64,000 bases of DNA. It comes from Anagrus nilaparvatae. Taxonomy: Eukaryota > Arthropoda > Insecta > Hymenoptera > Mymaridae. The stretch lies in NCBI GenBank assembly GCA_022575985.1, contig JAKSXM010000007.1:30258501-30322500 (forward strand), read 5' to 3'. This document shows positions 21,845 through 31,256 of the stretch, piece by piece; the stretch's first letter is position 1, and each line of letters starts with the position of its first letter. The position numbers and the translations under genes were made by a program. Under the pieces are notes generated by a model. The model worked only from the letters and a program-made list of their open reading frames with translations, was not told the DNA's origin and did not search any database.

Positions 21845-23380
21845 GTGCATTCCCGCATTTATTTCGAGGAATAGCAGACTTTTCACAAATTAGAGAAATA
21901 AAAGTTACTTTAGATCAATATTTCAAACATCTTATGAAATATAAAGAAAAAATTTTCGCACAAGATCCAAGATTCAGATTTTTTTGTTTGAATATCGTTA
22001 TGCGTCATGGAATGTTACAAAAAGCAGGAATTTACGTGAACAAATCGAAATTATAAGAGTGCACTATAGAACAATTAAAAAACAAATTAGAAAAGGATAA
22101 AACTTTCTGGTAACATATTATGGTTTATTCTTCTAAAATAAGATCTATCAACTGTTATTGGATTCAACGGTGTGACGAACTTATTACTATGGTTAAACAG
22201 TTGAAAAAACCAACAATATTCTTTACACTTAGTGCTGCAGATCATCAATGGAATGATTTATATAAAATATTATGCCCAAATGAGGATCTAAATACTATAA
22301 CTGACAAAAGAAGAAATAATTGACGAAATGTCATTAACAGGTTTACGAACTTTATTCCAAATAGAATCACGGTGTAGAGAAATTTTTGCTAATGCAAATT
22401 GATGAACCATTCCGTGGATTAATAATCTACTTATTCGGCGATTGTAACCAATTAACAACCGTAGGAGACACAGCAATATTTAGTACAAAAAAACATACTG
22501 ACAAAATGCAATCACGGGGAAAACTGTTTTTTAATGAGATTCAGAAATACTTCTGTTTAAAAAATGCACACCGACAAGAAGGTAATCAAACGCCATACTC
22601 TAAATTGTTGGATGAAATTGCAAACGCAGAATTGTCCCAGGAAAGTTATGAAGCATTACAGATGGAAAACCATAATACCAAAAAATGAATTAGATTTATT
22701 TGAAAATGCAATACACTTATACCCGAAATGCACAGAAGTAGATGCACATAACGAAAAATATTTAAAAAACACAGGAAACGCAGTAGCTCGCATTGTAGGT
22801 ACAAATGTACCCAATGTAGCCATGAGTTGTTCGGACGAAAAAGCTTCACGATTACAAAATATCCTATATTTATCTAAAAATTATCGTGTAATGTTAAGGG
22901 CAAATGTATGGACTGTTGGAGGTTTAATCAATGTTACTTTAGGTCATGTCGGAAAAATAATTTATTCTGACAATGATTCACCGCCGCAATTACCAGAAGC
23001 AATCATAGTAGAATTTGACAATTACTGAGGACCATAAATATATATAAATATATAAAAATTTGTTTCCGATAATTCCACTAACACGAACATGGACGCATAA
23101 TAAAATACAATGCAGCAGAACACTAATTCCACTTATGTTATCTTATTCGATAACAATACACAAGTCGCAAGGACAGACTATTCATAAAATATTTCTCCAT
23201 ATAGGAGACAGTGAAAATCAATTAGGCATAACTTACGTAGGATTAAGTAGAGTTAAATCAATTAACCATTTAATTTTAATAAAAGATTATAATAAATATA
23301 GATACGACTCTATTCGACTATGCGCTTCTTTTAAGGATAAACAAAAGTTTTTACACAAATTAAAAAACGATATTTATTAA
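21845..23380 (+). pseudogene. Helitron Rep N-domain joined to Pif1-like helicase remnant
   Basis: Continues the gene split by the MULE. It starts A-F-P-H-L-F, then D-F-S-Q-I-R-E, Y-F-K-H-L-M and P-R-F-R-F-F (21845-22056), then C-Y-W-I-Q-R-C and F-T-L-S-A-A-D-H-Q-W (22150-22260), all from the Helitron-like N domain. At about 22306 it jumps into helicase sequence at a Walker B-like I-I-D-E-M-S, followed by D-E-P-F-R-G-L and G-D-C-N-Q-L. So the Rep HUH/Tyr centre and helicase Walker A are deleted. Later pieces are L-R-A-N-V-W-T-V-G-G-L-I-N, V-E-F-D-N-Y (to 23028) and T-I-H-K-S-Q-G, T-Y-V-G-L-S-R-V (23150-23250), the terminal Pif1 motifs. Several frameshifts separate the blocks. It is inactive. 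Confidence 0.85.
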
Positions 23381-23635
23381 TATCATTATTAATGAAAAAA
23401 AATAGTAATTATTTTTATGTTAAATCATTTAAAGGCTATTGCCGGATAAGAATAGTAATTTGGCCCCCCTCCCCAATCGCAAAAAAATGATTTGTATCCA
23501 AAAAATATTATAAAAACTAGCTGATCGCCATTGGAATTAGCTTCCTAGCCCATATTAAGCGCCCTTAAACCTTAAAAAACCTTAAAAATCGTGTTTTTTT
23601 GCATTTTTTTTTTGTTTTTCCGCACTGTGTTGAGC

Positions 23636-25030
23636 TACCGTATAGGAGCCGGTTTTCGATCAGAAGTCACTTTCTTATACCTAGCTGTATCTTTATTTGT
23701 TGAAAAATATACTTTAAAATTAATATTTGGAGTTAAATATTGTTGCATTTGATCAGGGAAATCCTATATTTTATTATGCTAATTAAAAAAATATCAAATT
23801 TATTGATGGATAATTAATATTTTACATTTATTACAAGTGTGCAAGGTAAGGTAATTTCGATAATGCAAATTCTATTTTTGATAATAGTATCATTTTGATC
23901 GAATTAATTTTTGATAATTTAAAAATCGCTAAAACTAAGTTAAAATCGTGCGCGTTTTAATAGAATTCTTATAGGTATAACTATACCTATTTCTTAACTC
24001 CCTCTTCACTTTTTTTTTTGTTTTTTTAATATAAAATACCTATAATAAGAATAAAATATAGTAAACAACAGATGAACTACACTCTTGTATAATCATGTAT
24101 TTTAAACATTTATTTATTAAAATTTGCTTTTTAATTTTAATTAACGAAAGATTATAATTGATATAATGTTTTTAAAACCTAAAGAAATAAAATAGACGCC
24201 TCGCCGTGTGTATGCAACCCGCTTTTAACCTATTTGAGTTGGCGCGCAGCTTCATTATAAACACAAGCGTTTATTTACCTCTTTATTTACTTGTGTTTTT
24301 AAAAGTAAAAAAGCATTAATTTTATAAAAAAAGTGTTAAAATATAATTTTTATACATTTTTAATATTAAAATAAAGATTTTTTTCTAATTTTATAGTGTT
24401 TCTACGTATTTTTTATAAAAATAGAAGCGTTTATTGCAAGTTTGTGGTGTTAAATCAAAGTTATACATAAGTATATAAATACTTAAAATTGTGTTTTTAT
24501 GTGAAAATTTAGTAAATATTTTGTTAATTGTTGTGAAATGTAGTATAAAAAATGTAATAGTGATAAATGTAATGTTTTATAATTAAAAAAATATCGTTTA
24601 AATAAAAAAAAAGGGTAATATTATTGAAAATATCGAAAACCTATTTTGTGTAAAAAAGTTAGGAATCTATTATCGATATACCAATTTAAAATAAATTTTT
24701 ATTTATTAAAGCATCACAATGTAATAAAAAGTATTTTTAGTATTCGGCATAGAGCAGGTATCCTTAAAACTCGATTTTAATAACACACGAGATTTGGTGA
24801 AAACGATGAGAAAAATCTCCTAAGGTTGTACAAGAGAGCATTTTTCTTATTTTTTTTATTAATTTAAATTGTTTTTTAACATCGGTAAGGTAAAAATCAG
24901 TTCTTTAGGGTTTGTAGTTTCATAATAAAACTCGGTTTTAGATAAATGATGCATACTTTTTTATATAAAAGCTAATTTGTGTGTATTTGATCAAAAACCA
25001 ATACGTTCGAAAACTGGCTCCAATACGGTA
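23636..25030. mobile_element. 1.4-kb TA-flanked element (Tc1/mariner-type ends) in the hairpin's left arm
   Basis: The element 23638-25028 begins CCGTATAGGAGCCGGTTTTC and ends with the inverse of CCGTATTGGAGCCAGTTTTC, flanked by TA at 23636-23637 and 25029-25030. The right arm of the surrounding hairpin reads straight across the site (…gagcTAttaatctg…, inverted, near 29045), giving the empty state and confirming TA as the duplicated target. The interior is AT-rich without a recognisable transposase, so it is non-autonomous. TA duplication is the Tc1/mariner hallmark. Confidence 0.8.
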
Positions 25031-25759
25031 TTAATCTAAAAATTGCGTAGAAAAAAGGGCACATAATGTATTTTCAATCTTCATTGGTTTTAGACCGTTA
25101 AGACCATTTTAAGACTCTGAAAATTTATTTTTAATTTTCGAAAAATTGGTTTTTTGAGCATAAAAAAAATAGCCTGCGTTTAATTTCTTTAAATTGACCT
25201 AAAAAGGTGAAAAAAAGTATATTTTACTGATATCAGTCTTGTCCTGGAGGAGGAGCTCATTTCCACACCTTCAAAACTCAAAAAACGCGTTTTTTTTGTC
25301 TCTTCACGATTAAAATGCAATAGAATTGCGAAAATTCGTTTTGGAACCTCCCTTAATCTTTTTGAGCATCTATTTTTACGTTTTAACTAAAATATATTTC
25401 ATTAATTATTGTTTTTAGACCCATTTGACCACTTAAGACCACCTTAAGAGCCCAAAAATTGATTTTACATTTTCGAAAAATCAATTTTTTTGAAATTAAA
25501 AAATTATACGTGCCCTTCATTTTTTTAAATTGGACTAAAAAGGCAAAGAAAATTATTTTTTAACGATATCAGTCTTGTCCTGAAGGGGGAGCTCATCCCC
25601 ACCCCTTCAAAACTCAAAAAACGCGTTTCTTTGCGATACACGATTAACCCATTAAATCCTAAGAAGAAACTGCATTTGACAGAGCTATAAAACCTATTCC
25701 ATTTAGGGTATTTGACTCAAATTAGTAAAATAAAACAAAAACAAATTTCAAAATGGTGG

Positions 25760-26630
25760 ACATTTAAAAATGGCGGACCAATATGGTGGTCAGAAAAAAT
25801 TAAATTTTGATATTTTTTGATAAAAATTTGTGTGAATGGTATTTTTTGGGTGCTAATTACGAATATATAGTTGTTTTTCAAAAATTTTAAATAGCGGAAC
25901 TAATATGGCCTTTGAAAAACTCGAAATTGCGAGATTTTTGACGATTTTGAGCCTGAGCAGAAACTGTAAGTTATATAACCATAAAACCGGTTTCATTTAG
26001 GGCTTTTAAACATGTTATGTGAAAAAATAAAATTTTTTTGAAAAAAATTCAAAATGGGGGATCAATATGGTTGACACGAAAAACTAAATTTCGTTATTTT
26101 TTGGTCAAAATTTGTGTACAGGGTATTTTTGGGATACTCATTACGAATATCTATCTATTTTTCAAAAACTCAAAATGACGAGCTTGAGAAGAAACTGTAA
26201 GTTTCTTCTGTGTCCGCCATATTGATCTGCCATTTTGAATTAAAATAAAAAAATTTTATTTTTTTATATAACATGTTTAAATGCCCTAAATAAAACCGGT
26301 TTTACAGTTATACTATTTACAGTTTCTTCTCAGGCTCAAAATCGTCAAAAATCTCGAAATTTCGCATATTTCAGTAGCCACATTAGATCCGCTATTTTGA
26401 GTTTTTGAAAAATAGATAGATAATCGTAATGAGCATCCCAAAAATATCCAAATTTTAGTACACAAATTTTGACCAAAAAATAACAAAATTTAGTTTTTCG
26501 TGTCCGCCATTTTGATCCCCAATTTCGAACTTTTTTCAAAAAAATTTTATTTTTTCACATAACATGTTTAAATGCCCTAAATGAAACCGGTTTTAAGGTT
26601 ATATAATTTACAGTTTCTGCTCAGGCTTAA
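25760..26630. repeat. Internal inverted repeat with 'aaatggcggacc' blocks
   Basis: Segment 25920-26200 (ctcgaaattgcgagatttttgacgattttgagcc, here only its 5' landmark) is repeated inverted at 26290-26400 and again at 26450-26620, giving a smaller hairpin inside the left half of the 5.8-kb element. The short reverse frame at 26345-26539 comes from this symmetry and is not a gene. Confidence 0.65.
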
Positions 26631-26636
26631 CCCGTA

Positions 26637-26750
26637 CAAAGCCGCTGTATACAGTCGTATATACAGTAACTGTATACAGCCCTGTATACAGTCCTGTATA
26701 CAGCCCTGCATACAGTTTTTCGCGGAATACAGACACTGTATACAGAAATT
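26637..26750. repeat. CTGTATACAG cluster, left copy
   Basis: About seven copies of the 10-bp palindrome CTGTATACAG or one-base variants occur in ~110 bp at ~14-17-bp spacing, followed by tttttcgcggaatacagac. The inverted counterpart is at 28197-28296. These clusters bound the central tandem repeat of the 5.8-kb element. Confidence 0.85.
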
Positions 26751-26789
26751 TTTTTTATATTTTTTTTAACAAAACATTAGATAAATACT

Positions 26790-28140
26790 ACCAGATAAAT
26801 TCGGTTATCCAGGGACCCATTGGGCCCTATCTCGTAAAAAAGAAATAATGATGTTTAAATTGATTAGGGTCAAAAATGGACTGATGTGGTGAAAAATGGG
26901 TCGAGAATGTCAAAATAAAATCCGACGGATAGAATCAGCTATACCGAGGCCCATTGGGCCCAATCCGGAAAAAATGAGATATTGATGTACAAATTGATCT
27001 TAAGGGATAAAAATTGACTGTAGTGGTAAAAAATGGATCCATCATGATAAAATAAATACCAACGGATAGAACCAGCCATACAAGGACCTGTTGGGCCTAA
27101 TCGGGTAAAAACGACATCCTGATTTATAAATTGATCCCCACGGACGAAATTCGACTATAGAGGTAAAAAATCGGTTCAACATGATAAATTCAGCTATCCA
27201 GAGACCTATTTGGCCCAACCGGTTAAAAATGAAATAGTGATGTTCAAATTGATTGCCATGGATAAAAATGGACTGTAGGGGTAAAAATGAGTCAAGAATG
27301 ATAAAATAAATACAAACAGACAAAATTCGGCCATCCAGGTGCCTATTAGGCCCAATCGGGTAAAAATTAAATCCTGTTATTCAAATTGATCCCCAAGGAT
27401 ATAAATGGACTGTAGTGGTAAAAATGGGTCGAGAATGGTGAATTAAATATCAACTTATAAAGTTGGCGTTTAGCGGCCTATGGGCCTAACCTGGTAAAAA
27501 TGAATTATTGATATACAAATTGATCCCCAGGGATCAAAATGGACTGTAAGGGTAAAAAATGGGTTCAGCATAATAGAATAAATACTACCATGTAAAATCG
27601 GCTATCTCTGGTGAAATCGTAAAACGTAGCTTTTGGGATAAAATAAAAGTTTAATTCTTATGTTGGATCAATTTGTAGAACAGAATCTCATTTTTGACCG
27701 ATCAGGCCTAATAGGTCCCTGGATGGCTGATTTTTATATAATTATTTTATAATTCTAGACCCATTTTTTATCACTAGAGTCTTTTTATATCCCTGGGGAA
27801 CAATTTGAACATCAGGATTTCATTTTTACCCGGTTGGGCCAATAGGCACCTGGATAGCCGATTTTATCCATTGGTGTTTATTTTTTATTCTCTAACCATT
27901 TTTTACCCCAATAGTCTATTTTAAATATCTGTTGGTATGAATAATAATATAAATAATATAATAATATAAATATACGTCTGATTTTATACGTTAGTATTTA
28001 TTTTGTCATGGTGGACCCATTTTTTACCTCTATAGTCCATTTTCATCCTTGGGGTTCTATTTATACATCAGGATTTAATTTTTTCCCGATTTGGCTTAAT
28101 AGGGTTAGTTTGTACAGTTGAGTAGCAAATAATTCCCCTG
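26790..28140. repeat. ~135-bp tandem repeat with an orientation switch
   Basis: Units containing 'atccag(g)gacc.attgggcc', 'caaattgat(c)cc', 'aaaatggactgtagtggtaaa' and 'atgggtcgagaatg' recur at about 26808, 26944, 27080, 27199, 27334 and 27470. After about 27.6 kb, three or four units run in the opposite direction (for example ggtccctggatggctga at 27714, ggcacctggatagccga at 27845). The open frames here are by-products of the repeats. Confidence 0.8.
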
Positions 28141-28196
28141 ACCATACGTAAGGTCCATTTCTTATGTGCTATTTAATGTTTTGTTAAAAAAAATAA

Positions 28197-28296
28197 AAAA
28201 AAAATTTCTGTATACAGTGTCTGTATTCCGCGAAAAACTGTATACAAGGCTGTATACAGGGCTGTATACACGACTGTATACAGTGGCTTTGTACGA
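28197..28296. repeat. CTGTATACAG cluster, right copy
   Basis: Inverted partner of 26637-26750: ctgtatacagtgtctgtatt, ccgcgaaaaactgtata, then four more CTGTATACA-type palindromes ending at tggctttgtac. Confidence 0.85.
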
Positions 28297-29257
28297 GAAA
28301 TCGTCAAAAATCTCGAGATTTCAATGACCAATTTCGGCCATATTGGTTCCGCCATTAAAAAATTTTGAAAAATAATTATATATTCGTAATTAGCACCCAA
28401 AAAATACCATTCACACAAATTTTTAACAAAAAATATCAAAATGTAATTTTTTCTGACCACCATATTGGTTTTGAAGGGGTGGGGAAGAGCTACCCCTCTA
28501 GGACAAGACTGATATGGTTAAAAAATAATTTTCTTTGCCTTTTTAGTCCAATTTGAAAGAATGAAAGGCAGGTATAATTTTTTAATTTCAAAAAAACTGA
28601 TTTTTCGAAAATGTAAAATCAATTTTTGGGCTCTTAAGGTGCTCTTAAGTGGTCATAAGGGTCTAAAAACAATAATTAATGAAACATATTTTAGTTAAAA
28701 CGTAAAAATAGATGCTCAAAAAGATTAAGGGAGGTTCCAAAACGAATTTTCGAAATTCTATTGCATTTTAATCGTAAAGAGACAAAAAAACGCGTTTTTT
28801 GAGTTTTGAAGGTGTGGAGATGAGCTCCCCCTCCAGGACAAGACTGATATCAGTAAAATATACTTTTTTTCACCTTTTTAGGTCAATATGAAGAAATTAA
28901 ACGCTGGCTATTTTATTTTATGCTAAAAAAACTGATTTTTCGAAAATTAAAAATAAATTTTCAGGGTCTTAAAATGATCTTAAGGGTCTAAAACCAATGA
29001 AGGTTGAAAATACATTATGTGCCCTTTTTTTCTACGCAATTTTCAGATTAATAGCTCATCACAGTGCGGAAAAACAAAAAAAAAACGCAAAAAACAGGAT
29101 TTTTAAGGTTTTTTAAGATTTAAGGGCGCCTAATATGGGCTAGGAAGCTAATTCTAACGGCGATCGGCTAGTTTTTATAATATTTTTCGGATACAAATAA
29201 TTTTTTTGCGGTCGGGGAGGGGGGCCAAATTACTATGCTTTATGCTATAGCCTTTAA

Positions 29258-30010
29258 AATGAAAAAACTTTTATTATTAATAATAATAGTATTACTTATC
29301 TTTTAATAAGAAATCATAATTTTAAGCTTTATAAGGAATCATTAAATAAACCTATAAAATTACAGATATCAGTGGCTTCGCTCAGTCTCACTATTGTTCG
29401 CGGTAATCTAGTAAATAAATAAAAAACGTACAATATATTTAACTTTGATAACAAAATTAATACGGATTATACTAAGTTTAGAAGAATTAATGGAAGGCCA
29501 AGAACTATTAAGAGATGCAGGTATAGATGCTTTTTGAAAATTAAAAAAAAATTAATTATTTATAAAAAAATAATTTTATTTATTTTTTATAGATGATGAA
29601 TTTCATATTATTGCATTTAAAATAAATTTTTGTGAAAGAAAAATTAAATTATTTAAATTAAAAAAAAAAATTATAAGCAAATAAGTTTAAAGTTTTATTC
29701 TTTCTAATTAATTGTCTTTTAATTTCTAATTCTAAACATGGGCCTTTTTACCACGCTTAACGCTTTGCGGGGGTTGGCGCGCGGAGCGCAGTAATAATAT
29801 AATTCTATAAATAAGTATTTTGTTATTTACATTGGCCATTAATGAAATAAATAATTTAAATTTATAGAAATCAATAAATAATTAAAATAGAACAATTAAA
29901 AGTTTCATGGTAGGTTAATATAATTAAGTAGATAGAAAAAATATAAAAAATAAATAATTGAATAGTAGATGAAAACGATTTTATTTTCCATTTTTGTATA
30001 ATAAAAAAGT
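29258..30010. other. AT-rich spacer; possible Helitron tail signals only
   Basis: No gene. A CTAG preceded by a modest stem (agtggcttcgctcagtctcact, positions 29371-29392) occurs at about 29408-29411. A GC-rich stretch ggcgcgcggagcgcag lies at about 29776-29791. Either could be the degraded 3' end of the Helitron whose gene lies upstream, but neither is a clear CTRR-plus-hairpin terminus. A 20-codon open stretch (L-E-E-L-M-E-G-Q-E-L-L) at about 29473-29538 is unidentified. Confidence 0.3.
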
Positions 30011-30015
30011 ACGTT

Positions 30016-30135
30016 AGTGTTATAGTCTATAATACGGATTATAGGCTATAACACTTAAAATTCCAGTAGCATAGGAAAGTAATGATTTTAAAAAGTTTTC
30101 TTTTCTATAATCCGTATTATAGCCTAATACAAATT
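30016..30135. repeat. Short inverted repeats around ctataatacggattatag
   Basis: The sequence gttatagtctataatacgg / ccgtattatag occurs twice, at 30019-30052 and inverted at 30103-30126. Each is itself nearly palindromic. The function is unknown; the overlapping 74-residue reverse frame is not convincing. Confidence 0.5.
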
Positions 30136-30369
30136 CTTGCTCTCGGAAGTTTTGATAGTTTCCTTCAGTACCGGCGAATGCCAGCACAGTTCCCAATATC
30201 AAAGACGTTCTACTAACGCAATTAACTTCCCGATTCCTTATCATCCTCCTTCAACATTTGCATGTGAATCCCCTACTTTAAACTATTTCTTTATACTAAC
30301 ACTTGCCCCTTCAATTTTCTTTAAGTGCATTAATGTATGCATAAATGTGTTCATTGACCCTTATAAGAA

Positions 30370-30470
30370 ATAAATCAACATATGTAATTGTTGAAGGCCT
30401 CTGCCAATCTTGGTATACCCACGTGCAAAAGAGGTAAACAATAAATACAAATACAAATACAAATATTAAA
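30370..30470 (+). repeat. Probable 3' tail of a non-LTR retrotransposon
   Basis: A non-repetitive stretch (gttgaaggcctctgccaatc, ggtatacccacgtgcaaaag) ends in aataaatacaaatacaaata, a short A-rich tandem repeat as seen at LINE 3' ends. No coding part of the element remains upstream, so the assignment is by layout only. Confidence 0.4.
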
Positions 30471-30738
30471 CATTTTTATAGAAAATTATTGAAAAATTTT
30501 TTTATCAATTTTCCAATAATTTTTTGCATCTAAATATTGTTTAATGATGTTATAAACATAAATTAATTGAAAAAAGTGGTTTCAATAAATATTTCTCAAA
30601 TAAAAAAAAAATGCCAGAGCTAGTGGGATTTGAACTTAAAACAACTTTTTTTCAATTAATTTGTGTTTAAAACATCATTACACAATAAAAATTGATAAAA
30701 AAATTTAATTATTTTCTATAAAAATGTTACTGATATTT
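30460..30738. repeat. ~0.26-kb hairpin whose loop holds a tRNA T-arm-like sequence (copy X1)
   Basis: The arms 30470-30595 and ~30635-30727 are inverted copies (attttctataaaaatgtt, atgatgtt..aaacataaatt). The loop reads, on the minus strand, GTTCAAATCCCACTAGCTC, which matches a tRNA B-box and T-arm entry. A second copy (X2) is split by the piggyBac element: 31190-31256 plus 32563-32705. Beyond the hAT-like insertion X1 continues at 30951-31030 (ttaaatgtataccacgttta). Confidence 0.7.
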
Positions 30739-30955
30739 CAGAGGCGGATCTAGAAAATTTTTTGGGGGGGTCATTTGAATCAAATTGCAAAAAATTTTCT
30801 ATAAAAGGTCCTTAAAATTTTTTTGGGGGGGTCAAAATGGTACTTTGCGTTCATTATGTAACGTAAAATTAGCTAAAAAAAGGTAAAATTGACCTCTGAG
30901 GGGGGGGGTCAATTGACCCCTTTGAACCCCCCCCCCTGTATCCGCCACTGTATTT
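30734..30955. mobile_element. 212-bp TIR element with poly-G interior (hAT-like ends)
   Basis: The element 30739-30950 has ends CAGAGGCGGATC and, inverted, CAGTGGCGGATAC, flanked by the direct repeat TATTT (30734-30738 and 30951-30955). Paralogous copy X2 (about 32660-32680) lacks it and reads aatatttactacg across the site. The CAG(A/T)GGCGGAT terminus is common among hAT non-autonomous elements, although hAT normally makes 8-bp duplications and only 5 bp are seen here. The interior has GGGGGGG runs; there is no coding content. Confidence 0.7.
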
Positions 30956-31131
30956 GATACGTTAAGTATTTAAATGTATACCACGTTTAGTAGTAAAATT
31001 ATTAATATCCTTTGTTCGTAAAGACCTATTTCATTAATTATAATTTATTAAAATATAATGAACGATAAAAAATACTAAGTCGAAGAGTCCTCTCAAATTG
31101 AAGAAAATGTTAAAATAATGTCGGTGGATTG

Positions 31132-31198
31132 GCCCAGACGTCGTATCTTAGTTAGCTAAAACGATTTCACTAGATAGGAAAAAATCGTGGGTTTAAAT
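31132..31198 (+). ncRNA. tRNA-like sequence in repeat copy X2 (degenerate)
   Basis: The sequence cttagttagctaaaacg resembles a D-arm with A-box, tttcactagataggaaa an anticodon arm, and gtgggtttaaatcgta a T-arm with B-box (GGGTTTAAATC). Acceptor pairing is poor, so this is a tRNA-derived relic, not a gene. It sits in the same place relative to the repeat as the T-arm fragment in the loop of X1. Confidence 0.4.
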
Positions 31199-31256
31199 CG
31201 TATTGATATTTTTTTCGATTTAAGAAATATTTATTGAAACCACTTTTAACAACTTA

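Larger units (their letters stand above)
23433..29253. mobile_element. 5.8-kb TTAA-flanked nested hairpin element, termini AGGCTATTGCC
   Basis: TTAA at 23429-23432 and 29254-29257 flanks ends AGGCTATTGCCGGA and, inverted, AGGCTATAGCATAA. The outer arms (23433-23635 and 29050-29253) share 'agtaatttggccccc', 'aaaaactagctgatcgcc' and 'gcactgtg'. A second arm segment 25030-25640 pairs with 28480-29040. Then come 25750-26000 with 28320-28460, and 26637-26750 with 28197-28296. The centre (26.8-28.1 kb) is a ~135-bp tandem repeat whose orientation flips at about 27.6 kb. The left arm is interrupted by a TA-flanked element (23638-25028). No coding content was found. The termini match the 1.5-kb element at 13812-15344. 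Confidence 0.88.
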
